From positions 68,225,095 through 68,289,094 of the forward strand of contig JBCNJP010000008.1 in the NCBI GenBank assembly GCA_039602395.1: a DNA stretch of 64,000 bases, read 5' to 3'. Under the pieces are notes generated by a model. The model did not search any database, had not been told where the DNA came from, and saw only the letters and a program-made list of their open reading frames with translations. The position numbers and the translations under genes were made by a program. The stretch's first letter is position 1, and the number at the start of each line of letters is the position of its first letter. Below are positions 1-11,910 of the stretch, piece after piece. This stretch comes from Deinandra increscens subsp. villosa. Lineage: Eukaryota; Streptophyta; Magnoliopsida; Asterales; Asteraceae.

Positions 1-960
1 CGTGAAAACCAAGTTTGTTTACATGGACATAAACACTTAAATGTATTGTTTTGCATAGGGTGCGAGTCACCAAAAGGATCATGCATCGTCCCCCAATCAG
101 GTGTCACCGGTCCGACTGATGAGTTTTCGACTCCTTAAATGGTCCGCTATACACAAGATATATTTGTTCAAAAAGTTGACAATAGACTTTCAATATAAAG
201 AGTTTTCATAAAGTTATTAGTACACACCTTAAGATGAGCTTATAAACTCATTTCACCAACCCGTAAAAGACTTGTTTTCTCCCAGGTGAGTGTAGGAGTT
301 TAGCCAAGCATGACTATAAAGATTTGCTTAACAGAAAATGAGTAGTTCATAAAAAAACTATAATGAAAATCTTATTAAGTTAATATTTCTTACAAACTTG
401 ACGTCGAATGCTTAAAAGCACCGAAAGCAAGTGGCTCAAAGAAAAAAACAAAGATCTAAACTACAAAAGTGAGAAAAATATTAAGCGGTTTGGAATGAGG
501 ACTTTGGTTGGCTTTTATAGGCAAAATATAGACTTACGCCCCGGTTGTGCTCATCAGAGCATGGGTCGTGCTTGCCAGTAAATCCTGTAGAATCTTCGAG
601 GGGGTCAGGAGCACGGGTCGTGTTAGTCAGGGGGCACGGTTCGTGCTTGTCAGGTTCTAGAAGAAGGCTTGTCCGGATCTAGCTGAAGTAGGGCACGGGT
701 CATGCTTGGGTAAGCACGAGCCGTGTTCTTGGTCAAAATCACGATTCTTCAATTTTTCTTTATTTTCCTCGTTTTTTGTCTTCTTTTGTGATGTTGGCCT
801 AAAATAAGCTGAAAACCTTAAAAGGAAACAATAACATATTGTTTTGTTAATAATTAGTTTTAATCCAAAATGTGAGTAATATTTGATATAAAATTATGTA
901 TAATTTGAAGTTCATCACGTTTTTTGAGTCTTTCTATAAAAGACTAATAGGCTTTCAACC
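1..960 (-). repeat. LTR-like remnant upstream of HHO copy 1
   Basis: Non-coding repeat whose match at 29522 onward shows that it belongs to the segmental duplication. Read on the minus strand it looks like an LTR promoter. A cluster of motifs of the form CACGGGTCGTGC and its variants (about 540-740) is followed by a TATA-like CTATAAAAG (minus strand, 511-520) and an A/T-rich leader. No reading frame is convincing. The left edge lies outside the window, so element type and ends are unknown. The LTR reading is inference from architecture. Confidence 0.4.
633..640. other. Empty hAT target site (paralogous)
   Basis: The 8-mer ggcacggt occurs once here, while in the paralogous block it occurs twice, flanking the hAT element at 30162-30667. 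This is the unoccupied target and shows that the element arrived in copy 2 after the duplication. Confidence 0.85.
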
Positions 961-1700
961 GTTTGCATTTTTTTTAGAAACAACCAATATATTAAAAGGA
1001 GACCACTAGCAAGGAGCTAGAGGCAGAAGTTACAAGCCATAAAGAGGAAAATTACACCATACATGCTAAGAAATACAATTTAATCTCCCCCTGTTACTAA
1101 TCTAAAGAAAAGTCATGACCTTAATATTATCAACCAGAGACTTAATCATGTCGGTTTTATTGTTAAAAATGCAATTGTTCCTCGCTTTCCATATCCCCTC
1201 GATTTTCATTTGTTTGACGCTCCATATCAAGTAGAAAATCATTCGTAGATGAAAACCAAACCGTACCTAACATAAATACCAAGACTCAAACTAGAAAAAA
1301 AAAAAAAAAAAAAAAAGCTCCTATAAAGCCAAAAGCCCATTGTTATTTAAAAAAATATTAATCTTATCTTCAAACCATGTGTGAAGTCCGTGCCTACCCA
1401 AAGACAGGAATCACTCTCGAATATTCAAACCACTCCCAACTTTCTTTCTTTTTTACAACACCCACCTTTCCATGTTCCACATCACTCCACAACTTTCCAT
1501 GCCCAACGTACAAGTAACCAAAGCATGTTCTACAACCAATTGTACAATCCAAATCTGCAAATAGACATCCCCACAAATACCTCCACCAAAGATTCGTTTC
1601 GTACGCGACGACCCGACTTCGTCACCCAAACTTTCACACAAGAAAATTCAAGAAACAAAACAAAGACTTTTTAATTTTCCTCACTTTCTCTCTCTAGAAT

Positions 1701-1710
1701 TATTTATATG
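1701..1710 (+). promoter_or_regulatory. Candidate TATA box of HHO copy 1
   Basis: TATTTATATG lies 127-136 bp upstream of the chosen ATG, just after a CT-rich tract (about 1678-1695), a common layout at plant core promoters. The same string is kept at 31759-31768 before copy 2. No transcript start can be seen from sequence, so this is a weak call. Confidence 0.25.
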
Positions 1711-1836
1711 TAAACCAAGTTTATTCCTTTTTCTGATTCTTTCTTTGGATCCTTTTATTCTTCTTCAATTCGGATCTTTCTATGCAAAATCAGAAAATCT
1801 TCCACATTTGCAGCGATTCAAGATTCCAAATTTCCA

Positions 1837-4362
1837 ATGGTTTTTGGTGATAATCCGAGTGAATTTGAAAGAATGCGGAGATGTCGAGAGTATATGAAGG
1901 GATTGGAATCAGAAAGAAGAAAGATTCAAGTGTTTGAAAGAGAGCTTCCTCTTTGTCTTGATCTTGTTACTCAAGGTACGTTAATGGCGGTTTAGAGTGT
2001 GTGTATAAGAGTGTAAGTGTGTTAAATTTTCCAAATTTGCAAACTTTTTGTGTAGATTCCTGATGGGTTTTGTTTTTGTGGATTTGGGTTTGGTTTTCTT
2101 GGAAAAATGTTGGGGATTTTGTGTATGGATTTGGATGATCTTTTTGTGTAAATTTGCCAAATTTCCAATCATGCAAAATTTGACATTTTTATGATCGGAT
2201 CCTTGGTGGGTTTTGGTTCTTGTTCTTGGGTTTAATTTTTATTTTATTAGATTAATAAGTTTTTGTTGGATTCTTGATGGGTTTATATATTTAAATATTT
2301 TCACAATCTTTAAATAATACTTTATCTTTTGTGTAGATTCTTGATGGGTTTTTCTCTTCTTTTCAATTTGGGTTTGGTTTTCTTGGAAAAAAATGTTACG
2401 GGTTACGGAATTTCTCCACTTTGGAATCATCTTTGTGTGTTCATATATAAATTTTCCAAATTTCAAATCATGCAAAATTTGACATTTTTCTTCTCGGATC
2501 ATTGGTGGGTTTTTTTTTAATTCTTTTTCATGGGTTTTTTTCCATGAATTTTTGAAGCTTTCTTGATAGTTTTTTAACTTTTTTTTCTAATTTAATAACT
2601 TTTTTTATTGAATTCTTGATTTTTTTATTATTTATTTTATTTTAATTTTTTTGCAGCAATTGAAGGATGCAAACAGCAATTATCTGGACCAACTTCAGAT
2701 TACATCAATGGCCAATTATCTGAATGTTGTGAGCAAACATCAAGTGATGGTCCAATTTTGGAAGAATTTATCCCAATTAAAAGAACTTCATCCGCCGATG
2801 AAGATGGGGAAGAACACCAACAATTAAACCATAAACCCATAATTATTTCCAAGAAATCAGATTGGCTTAAATCTGCTCAACTCTCAATTCAATCCCCAGA
2901 TCCATTGGTAATTAGTCACTTCATAATCTCTAAATTCTTAAATTCCCAAATCTTGATTTCTTTAATTTCGGTTAAAGATTCGATTTTTACACGATTTTCA
3001 GGAGTTTTCACCCAAAAAAGTTTCTGTTGTGGAGGTAAAGAGAAATGGGTGTGGTGCTTTTCATCCATTTAAGAAAGGAAAATTTTCCGGCGAAGCTCCG
3101 GCGACTGGAGCTGCGAAGTTATTAGCAGATCCGACGGCTGACGCCAGTTCCACGGCGGAGACAGGTGGTGGTTGTGGTGGAAAGAATGGTGAAGATAATG
3201 GAGATAAAGGGCAGTCGAATCGGAAAGCGAGGAGGTGCTGGTCGCCGGAGTTGCACCGGCGGTTTCTTCAAGCTCTTCAGACTCTCGGCGGCGCACAAGG
3301 TCGGTAATTTACTATCTTGTTATATTGATAAAATATTAACCATAAGTTTTTTTAATGACATTTTGGATTAGTGACACGGGACATTTACCCACATATCTAA
3401 TCATCTCTATTTTTAATTATGAGAAAATTTATCATAGGTTAGAAAAACCTGCTGGCCTAATCTGGATTCTTATTTATTTTTTTGTCACATACGGGACTTG
3501 AAAACCTTCCAAATTTAATGTCTTTGGACCTTTAGCCAATTAAGTTAGGGATCATTGGTAAATATTAACTATAAGTAATTATCATAATGGTTGTTGGCAA
3601 TTAGGGGAAAACTTGGGCCCGAAAGATCACAAGTTCAATCCCTAAACCTTACAGGTTTTACTATCTGACTTTTCGTAGAGGTGGGTTTTCGCTGAAATTG
3701 GCTTAACAAGTGTTGCTGGCTCGGGCTTCCGTATGGAGCTCTGTTTGCCCATAAACTCCCTGTGGGAGTTAAACTTTGCTTGTTGATCGTTAAAAAAATA
3801 TAAATATTAATTAATGTAATTTAATATTTATTATTATATAAGTTCTGATATTGGGATTTTATTTAATTTATAGTGGCTACACCTAAACAAATTAGGGAAT
3901 TGATGAAGGTTGATGGGCTTACAAATGATGAAGTAAAAAGCCATTTACAGGTTTGCAAGTTCATTATTTTAATATATACATATTTTTATTTGATAATTTT
4001 AATATTTAATAAAACTCTATATTATAACTTTAATTTGACAGAAATATCGTTTGCATACAAGAAGGCCAAGTCCTACAATCCATGACAATCACGATCCACA
4101 AACACCTCAATTTATGGTAGTTGGTGGACTATGGATGCCTTCACCGGATTACGCCACCATGGCAACCGGCTCGACTCCAACCTCCGGCACCAACAATGCC
4201 AAAGGGGTATATGCCCCGATTGCTTCTCATCCTTCATCAATGGGAGAAGCGTCCATGTCTCTAAACAAAAGTGATTCAGTTGAAAAGAATGGCGGTTATG
4301 GCCATGATGATTCCCCGTCAACTTCCTCATCCACACACACAACGGAATTACTGGCTTGTTGA
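1837..4362 (+). CDS. GARP/G2-like transcription factor, HHO/NIGT1 type, copy 1
   Basis: Predicted exons are 1837-1975, 2657-2907, 3002-3299, 3874-3950 and 4042-4362, all with GT-AG introns and compatible phases, giving 361 residues. The N-terminus (residues 1-57) is the charged, coiled-coil-prone region typical of HRS1/HHO proteins, with RRKIQVFERELPLCLDLVTQ. It includes LCLDL, which fits an EAR-like LxLxL repression pattern. The single Myb-like GARP domain spans about 204-266 across exons 3-5 (CWSPELHRRF, then SHLQ|KYRLH over the last intron). The motif QFMVVGGLWMP follows, as in HHO proteins. Length fits the family (about 330-365). In Arabidopsis this family includes nuclear repressors acting in nitrate and phosphate signalling; a role here is inference. 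No stop or frameshift is seen. The ATG is the first in frame and starts the conserved N-terminal block. Orthology to one particular HHO member is not settled. Confidence 0.93.
3569..3800 (+). mobile_element. SINE-like insertion in intron 3 of HHO copy 1
   Basis: A roughly 230-bp stretch is flanked by the 10-bp direct repeat taaatattaa (3559-3568 and 3801-3810). Near its start are sequences resembling the RNA polymerase III A box (tggttgttggc) and B box (agttcaatccc, about 45 bp later). It ends in a short A-rich tail. This layout is that of a tRNA-derived plant SINE. The paralogous intron carries the same element, so insertion predates the duplication. The A box is loose and the family was not identified. 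Confidence 0.5.
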
Positions 4363-4825
4363 GATTGCGGCGATGGTTTTTTTAGATTGCGGCGAGGGGA
4401 TATCCGCTCTATTCCTTGTGGAATGTTTTTTGCAACAAGGGTATTTGGGATGTTTGATTTATGTAGCTTTGTACGTTGGATTTTGTAGAAGTATTGGTAA
4501 ATGTAGAGGTTAATAACATTTAGTGGGTGCATATGACACGTTTCAAGTTGAAATTAATGGGTGTAAATGTACAAAGGACAAAGCACATGAATTGGGTTTG
4601 CTAGAAGCAAAACTTTGGTATCTATTGCTAGTGGTGTATAATATTATTTTTTATAAAATTTATATCACAAATTTGAACATTTTTCTTTTTAATTTAATTT
4701 AAGTATACTATTGATATATAAAAAAAATTACTTTTAAAATTTTATACTAAATTCAAATATTTACTATATTCAAACAAACTTATAGTGAAATAAAATTTCA
4801 AACATATGTGTATAACATTTAGTTT

Positions 4826-4827
4826 AA

Positions 4828-4886
<59 letters not shown>
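4826..4886. repeat. TA and GA microsatellite
   Basis: A long (TA)n run is followed by (GA)n. It is the left flank of the element cluster that follows. In copy 2 the equivalent place (about 34877-34919) is just an interrupted TA run. Confidence 0.9.
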
Positions 4887-4888
<2 letters not shown>

Positions 4889-5497
4889 GTTAGAATGAAA
4901 ACCATCCCGAGTTGTGAAAACCACGAAAACTTTTTAAAATCAGGGTAAAAAATTGTTTTTTTTTCCAAATTTTTTTATGGTGGTTCTTTGAGTTACAGAC
5001 TACCCTCGAGTGGAAAAAAATAAAAAAAGCGCCGAGTAGTTTTTTTTTTAATATACAAAAACGTTATGTTACATTTTGTATATTTACGTAACATAAAAAT
5101 GTAACGAAAACTTTTTAAAATCGGGGTAAAAATTTATTTTTTTTCTTCAAATTTTTTTACAGTGTTTCTCTAGGTTATAAACTACCCTCGAGTGGAAAAA
5201 AATAAAAAAAGCGCCGAGTAGTTTTTTTTTTAAATATAGAAAGACGTCATGTTACATATGTTACATTTTTATGTTACGTAAATATGCAAAATGTAACATA
5301 CGTAACATGACGTTTTTGTATATTTTTTTAAAAAAAACTACTCGGCGGTTTTTTTATTTTTTTCCACTCGAGGGTATCTGTAGCATAGAGAACCACCATA
5401 AAAAAATTAAAAGAAAAAAAAACAATTTTTAACCCCGATTTTAAAAAGTTTTCGTAGTTTTTACAACTCGGGGTGGTTTTCAAAGTAACCATCCCCT
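4885..5497. mobile_element. Foldback-type MITE (family C) in a TA microsatellite
   Basis: Terminal inverted repeats pair the left end (aggttagaatgaaaacca) with the right end, whose reverse complement begins aggggatggttactttgaaa. A block of about 125 bp containing ctaccctcgagtgg and gccgagtagttt occurs twice in direct order (about 4925-5050 and 5108-5230) and once inverted (about 5325-5455). The centre also pairs with itself around cgtaacat. No coding capacity. Flanks are TA/GA microsatellite. The element is absent from the paralogous site. Confidence 0.7.
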
Positions 5498-5513
5498 ATA
5501 TATATATATATAT

Positions 5514-5689
5514 AGGGAGAGGATCATTTGAGAACCAATTTGATTTGAGAACTAAAAAGAACTAATTTGAGCCACAAGTTATTTACATGTATCCCCCCTC
5601 CCATGAATTGTAGTGGTCCCCCCCTGAAATTTGTGGTTGAGATTTAGTTCTCAAAAGTTCTCAAAATAAAAAGTTATCATTTGAACCTA

Positions 5690-5694
<5 letters not shown>
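5514..5694. mobile_element. TA-nested MITE, family A, copy 1
   Basis: About 180 bp with imperfect terminal inverted repeats. The left end is agggagaggatcatttgaga and the right end, reverse-complemented, is agggttaggttcaaatgata. It lies in (TA)n on both sides. A related copy in opposite orientation is at 21112-21295. Non-coding. The microsatellite flanks recall Micron-type MITEs of rice; that parallel is from general knowledge and family identity is not shown. Confidence 0.75.
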
Positions 5695-5730
<36 letters not shown>

Positions 5731-5735
<5 letters not shown>

Positions 5736-5918
5736 GAGGTTCATTGTAGACACTTTCGCATGTGAAATAGCTCTTTTCACATATGAAAGTTTCTAATTAA
5801 TGAGAAAAAAGAAAAAAAGAAAAAAAGAAAATTAACCACAACCATTAGATCAAAAGATCTAATGGTGAAAAAGGGTGTCTACCTGTCTACACTTATGGGG
5901 GTGTCTACAATGAACTTT

Positions 5919-5923
<5 letters not shown>
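5731..5923. mobile_element. TA-nested MITE, family B, copy 1
   Basis: About 193 bp. Left terminus agggtgaggttcattgtaga, right terminus (reverse complement) agtgaaaagttcattgtaga. An internal palindrome contains attagatc...gatctaat. Both flanks are long (TA)n runs. A second copy, in the same orientation and again directly after a family A element, is at 21340-21532. Non-coding. Confidence 0.75.
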
Positions 5924-5977
<54 letters not shown>

Positions 5978-6890
5978 TTCAAACAAATTTTTACTAGATT
6001 CAGTTTAAGCAATCACGTACTCAATTCACATCAAAATCAATCAAACTTCTACATATACATTAGAGGATTATCGAATTTTAACATGTAAAAGTTCAATTTA
6101 AATCATAATTAATCAAACTTCTATATAACTCAATCATTTTTTTTAATTGGACATAAGTGTCCTTCATTTTAACGGTTAATTTGACGGATTTTTAAAGATG
6201 ACCAAAATTAAGAAAAGAAAACTAAAGGTGAGACCCTAAAATCGTTTTTTTTTTAAATTGGACTAAAAGTGAGAAAATTGATAAACATCAGAAAACATAA
6301 AGGAAGTTAACTCCATTAATTTATTCTTTTCGCAACAAATATAATATAGTGTATTCCAAGTTTCCTTTGACATTAAAATTTCCTTCTTTTCATTTTTTCT
6401 ACCATGCCACATATATATCATTCAAAAGAAGTTTTATAACTACAAATGGATCATTATTGCTATTTAATATTATAAGAAATCAATAAAAATTATGCAAATA
6501 ATATGAAGAAAGAATCTAATGATGTTTTGTTGTATAACTAAAGATTAGCTTAATGCTCATATTTTATGACATAACAACATGCATTCTCCCTCATAACCAA
6601 CTTTTTTTAACAATAAAATCATCATACAAGTCATTTTAAATCATGTCATTTACAGGATTTAAAGTTTTAAACTCACAACCTTTAGATTAAAAGGTTATCA
6701 CTTTATCAGCAAACAATCTCTCTCGAACTTCAACCCAACTAGCCATCTGGTCTTAGAAATACACAAGAAGAGTCTAGAATACACAGCAAAGGTCATCCAC
6801 CACCACTTTCAAAAAACAAGCAAAGTGGACAAGATGGAGAATCTTGACTATAGGGTAACCTTTCATCCTTGCTTGTTACAAGATTAATTT

Positions 6891-6900
<10 letters not shown>
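5924..6900. other. Duplicated gene-free flank
   Basis: A/T-rich sequence that matches 34915-35905 nearly throughout, so it is part of the segmental duplication. No convincing reading frame or RNA gene is seen. The main difference from copy 2 is a tandem 60-bp duplication present only in the other copy. Confidence 0.8.
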
Positions 6901-6933
<33 letters not shown>

Positions 6934-6934
<1 letters not shown>

Positions 6935-9900
6935 TAGCCGTGTGCCCGCGCGTTGCGGCGGCAACAGTGTATAGCGTGTTATTTGTCTTCTGTTCGCTTG
7001 TTATGACGGCACGACAATTTACATCGAGGTATTCGTTTTTTTAAAACTCAAACAAATAACAACAAACATAGTACTTTTAAAATCAAAATCCGAGGGTCAA
7101 TGAATTCCATAGTAAGGAAGTCAATCCGTGTCGTACAATTTATAACGTGTTATTTGTCTTCTGTTCGCACGTTTGATGGTGATGAAAGTTTACAACGTGA
7201 TATTCGTTTCTGTTAGCTCCCCTAGGGGAAGCCCGCGTGATACGGCGACGGTAATCAACCAATGTTGTATTTGTTTTCTGTTAGTTTATCGATCATCTTG
7301 TGATATAGTATTGTATATTTGTTAGTTTTCTCATTTGTAGCATCGGTGCAATCTCAATTAAATAATAACGAACACACAAATAGGTGTAACAACGAGCATC
7401 TTTGCTATCCATATGTGATTCTTGAAGGTAAAACTCAAATGCGGAACCGGTAAGATTATACCTTATTTAATGTGGGTGGCGAGCAGCTTGTGGTATCCAT
7501 ATGTAAAAAATATAATAATTTTATTCAAAATTTAAAGCATTGTACATCCTAAACAACTAAACAAATATAACAATTTGGGCATAACTAATAGTAAAAAATT
7601 AAAACTAAATTACTCTAACTGAAGTTTACATAAACCACAGTCACGTGGATAAGATATTCTATTGATGTAAGTACTCCATTTCTTAACATTCATGGACTGC
7701 TAGGAAAGCTGCAAAGCAAAAATAAGCACCACAACTGATCACAACAACGAATGAACTGTCCCCATTTGATTTTTCAGTTTGATTAGTCGCAAAAAATTTA
7801 CTTGCCATATTTACACTAAAATTTGAGAGAGGGTGCATAACTGAATCCTTACGTGACGGTGCTTTGCTTTTGAACCTTGAATATGTCAACTTAAAAGGTA
7901 AAAAAGACCTAAGATGACAACTTGCTCGAGCTCAAGATTAAAGCAGAAAATAAAAATTAGCAATTCATACAAGTGGCAATCCTGAAAATTTACTTACAAA
8001 TCGGTTAGTTCGGGTTATATTTTATCACTAACAGTTAAATGGGTCGAAAAGGTTAAATGGAGCTAATACTAAAGCTGTCAAGACACGCGACGTTCACTAA
8101 CGATGTATAGTTTTTTACACATTAACCAAATCAATCATGTAACCATTAGAAGGATAATGAACTATTGAAACCTATGCACTAACACCAAAGGCAGCCATGA
8201 AGGAACACAAACAAAATCACAACACACACAAAAAAAACTAAAAGAACTCAATATAAGAGAGGAAAGTGTACCCACATATAAAAACAACTGCTATGGTTGC
8301 CATAGTGAAACTTTTGAATACTTGGGTGGCCAATGTGTACATTAAGCATAATAGTACCTAAAATATGTATGCTAAAATAAGTTAGGCAGTTTGACACGAT
8401 ATCAAACTATTGTTTAGAATCAAACAGTTACCTTGCTTAGCTGCATAATTAAGGCTGTTGGCAGTTTTAGAACGAAAACGTTGTAGCTGCTCAAAAGGTA
8501 TTGGTCATCCATGAAGGCTTGAGAAGGTCAGGTGATGCTATTAGGAACAAAATAAGTTAGCAGAATTCCCATCAAGTGTTCCTAAATGCACAAACCAATT
8601 CTTTTTATAATACATCCATTAAAAAGAGAGAAGTCAACAGCTTAAAAAAGAGAAAATATACAGAAGAAGGCAGAATAACTCATGTGGACACATACACACA
8701 TATTTTTCACACAAAGATCTTGCTATGGTACAAAAAGTGTTCTTGTGTCTATCACTTAAGGGGTTGTTAGGATGTGCATACAAAATGGGACTGTTATAAA
8801 TTGTGGTTTAAGGGCTTAAAAATATAATTTAGGGGATGCAAGTAAGGAGTTGCTAAGCTAAACCGACTATTAAAATAAAACTAAAACTACCAAAAAAATC
8901 CCTATTTCTAAACATATTGTCTGTTTCAAATTATTCAAGCTGCAATAATAACTTAAAAAAACTCACGTCAAACACCATCTTAAATTACATATACTGAAAC
9001 TATAACTCATCAGCAGAAACAAAGAAAACAAACTGGACTAAAAATAGTTGCATTCACTCAACCGGAAAAAATTAACCAAATAGCCTATATCTTATTTGCA
9101 AATTAATTTAACACATTAATTATGGGTGATTGATCTGATCTTTGGAAGATGAAAACATGAACCTATAGAGATAAATTTGGAATTGCATTGTTAACGACCC
9201 ATCAGCGAAAACAATTTGAACTTAACAACAATTATTAATACTAAATATAAAATTTACTTAGGGTAAAGAGTTCTAACCTGCAATATAATTTGGGGATTCT
9301 TCTAGGGCTTGATCCGGATCAAGATTCAAGATCTTCATGTTTGAGATTTGAGAATTACCTGGTATTAAACCCTAATAAAATAATTACGTGGTATTAAATC
9401 AAGAAAGAGACCACCATCAGAACCAATGATCGTCGCCTGCTATACTTACTATTTCAGATCTGAAATATTACCTTATGGTAGCGATTTGTGGAGGTGGCGA
9501 TGACTGTGTAGCTTGACGGTGAAGGGTAGACGACATTACATACCCACACCCTTTAACTCCATTCTTCATAATAAACCTTAGAGCACCATAGTATGCCCTG
9601 AAAACATGCCAAGAAACCATCAGTCCAAACATAATAGGTCTCTTTGCAGCCAAAGAAAACCTTGAATAAATATTTTTCAATCCTGGAATAAATCATAAAA
9701 AAGTACTCCAAGATATATCCTAGTTTTGAACACCTAAATAGATTCTAAACTTGGAATGCAATCAGAAATGAATCCCAGGCATAAAAAAGAGTTAAGTGTA
9801 CAAAAGTTAATCCATAATCTAATTAAACTACTGAATAACCTCTGGCTTTAACTGTTGAACATCATAGTGTAATACAAAGTTGAAACATTTAACTGCAGTA

Positions 9901-11273
9901 ATGATAAACTTATAATCAGAAAACATGAAGCATCGAGATAATTTCATAAATCTTACTTTTGTAAGGAAATCTATCACAACAGAAGCTTGGGTGAGTAAAA
10001 AGGGTGTCTTCAAGAGGTCTGCAAAACGAAAATAGAGGCACTGTGAGATGCAAGTCCAAGTAAGAAGAATATATGTCTTAAAAGGAATGTAAATGTTAAC
10101 CTCAAATTAAGAGCAGATAAAGATCCACCATACCAAATGCTTACTACTGAAACACATTAGCTTACTATGCGATTTCCATCTGCAATGAACGAACAATCCA
10201 GGTTTAATAGCAACTCAAACAAAAACTGAAGAACCCTAGAAAAAGAGTGATAGTTATGGTGTCTGATTTAAGCAGATGATACATACCTTTAACCCAATGA
10301 TTGCGTGACTCCAAAATTTGAAGAACCCTCAAATTGAAGTAAATAATAAAGCCGAGGTGGACAAAATCACTCCAACGGAGTAAAATCGCGTACCAGAGTA
10401 AACGTGGCGGCCAGACAACGATTAAAATGTAGCAGCGGCGGCGAACGTGGCGATGATACCTGAGGGTGGAGTCGTGTACTCATGTGTTATTTGCAGGAGT
10501 TTTAGGGTGAGATATGAAGATTGAAACAAGATACAGTTACACGAAAACTGAACATACCTATAACACTCGAAGGTCGAGATGCGAATCGGTGGAGGAGGAA
10601 CCAATGATCAGGTTTGGGATGCTTCAAGATCGAGAATCTGAATGAGGAACCAGCGGATCGGTGAGGAAATGGATGAGAGAAGAGAAACAGCTTATTAGGG
10701 TTTGAAATGGAGACTACCGTCGATTTGAAGGCACATAAAGCTGAAATTCAAATTCAAGATCTGTATCCCAAATTTGGTACCTGCAAGTCTGCATTTCAGT
10801 TGGATTTTGAATTAAGGGCTTCATTTGGTAAGGGAGGTTGAATTGATGAAAGGGTTGAACCGAGGGCTGTCTGAATCCAATTCGTCGATTACACAAACAA
10901 TTCAACAAAGTGGTTTCTGAATTAAAGGTTTCTTCGAAAGGGTAGTGAAAAACAATCTAGAAAGGAGATTCTCTGATCCTATGCTATGGCCGATTACCTA
11001 AACAGATGACTAAATTCAGGGTTGTTGGAAAGCAAACTGAAATCACCTCAAAAGGGGAGATTGGGTAGCTGGTTCAAAAGCGACTTTCTGAGAATTAGGG
11101 TTGTGCTATCTTGCTGTGCTGATGGACCGATGAAGCAATATATGAACGGATGGTAATGGTTGGGAACAGATGAGCACCGTGGAGATACTGAAAGAAGAAG
11201 GCGTCTTAATTTTAAGACGGTATTAATTACCAAAATGCCATTTTGTTCAATATACATTATATAGTAGTATAGA
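6934..11273 (-). mobile_element. Non-autonomous Helitron, complete ends
   Basis: Read on the minus strand, the element starts with TC (TCTATACTACTATATAATG, ending at 11273). It terminates at 6934 in CTAG preceded by a GC-rich hairpin-like stretch (ccgc-aacgc-gcgg, about 6946-6959), followed by T. These are hallmarks of plant Helitrons: 5' TC, 3' hairpin then CTRR, inserted between A and T with no target duplication. Both flanks are (TA)n. The interior (4.3 kb) has no frame over about 70 codons and no Rep or helicase motif, so it would depend on an autonomous relative. Stretches with a mixed-composition, gene-like look (about 9300-11100) could be captured host fragments, but none was recognised. 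Confidence 0.78.
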
Positions 11274-11292
11274 TATATATATATATATATAT

Positions 11293-11792
11293 NNNNNNNN
11301 NNNNNNNNNNNNNNNNNNNNNNNNNNNNNNNNNNNNNNNNNNNNNNNNNNNNNNNNNNNNNNNNNNNNNNNNNNNNNNNNNNNNNNNNNNNNNNNNNNNN
11401 NNNNNNNNNNNNNNNNNNNNNNNNNNNNNNNNNNNNNNNNNNNNNNNNNNNNNNNNNNNNNNNNNNNNNNNNNNNNNNNNNNNNNNNNNNNNNNNNNNNN
11501 NNNNNNNNNNNNNNNNNNNNNNNNNNNNNNNNNNNNNNNNNNNNNNNNNNNNNNNNNNNNNNNNNNNNNNNNNNNNNNNNNNNNNNNNNNNNNNNNNNNN
11601 NNNNNNNNNNNNNNNNNNNNNNNNNNNNNNNNNNNNNNNNNNNNNNNNNNNNNNNNNNNNNNNNNNNNNNNNNNNNNNNNNNNNNNNNNNNNNNNNNNNN
11701 NNNNNNNNNNNNNNNNNNNNNNNNNNNNNNNNNNNNNNNNNNNNNNNNNNNNNNNNNNNNNNNNNNNNNNNNNNNNNNNNNNNNNNNNNNNN
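11293..11792. other. Assembly gap (500 N)
   Basis: Exactly 500 undetermined bases, a typical scaffold placeholder. The gap follows directly on the TA run next to the Helitron 5' end. The true length is unknown. Confidence 0.99.
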
Positions 11793-11793
11793 A

Positions 11794-11910
11794 AGGTCAC
11801 TTAAAGACCACATTCTTGCGTTCGGAAACGGTCATGGACCGCATTACGGTTCCGAAGATTTCATGGAAGATGATCATGATCATGAAGATGATGAAAAGCT
11901 CTACATGTGA
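11794..11910 (+). CDS. Possible 3' end of an exon truncated by the gap
   Basis: One frame runs open from the gap edge for 38 codons to TGA. It gives a tail rich in Gly, His and acidic residues (GNGHGPHYGSEDFMEDDHDH) ending in KLYM. The composition looks more like a real C-terminus than random A/T-rich translation, but the piece is short, has no domain, and the rest would lie in the gap. I do not recognise the family. It could be chance. Confidence 0.22.
   Translation, partial: RSLKDHILAFGNGHGPHYGSEDFMEDDHDHEDDEKLYM

Noticed and set aside
1381..1674. 97-codon frame conserved upstream of both HHO genes
   Set aside because: Conserved only because the whole block is duplicated. Composition is biased and it lies in the presumed promoter or 5' leader. 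No domain.
9468..9680. 70-codon frame within the Helitron as a captured gene
   Set aside because: No recognisable domain and no splice structure. Too short to support without a search.
6934..11273. Helitron interior as an autonomous element with Rep/helicase
   Set aside because: No frame longer than about 70 codons on either strand and no Rep or helicase motif.
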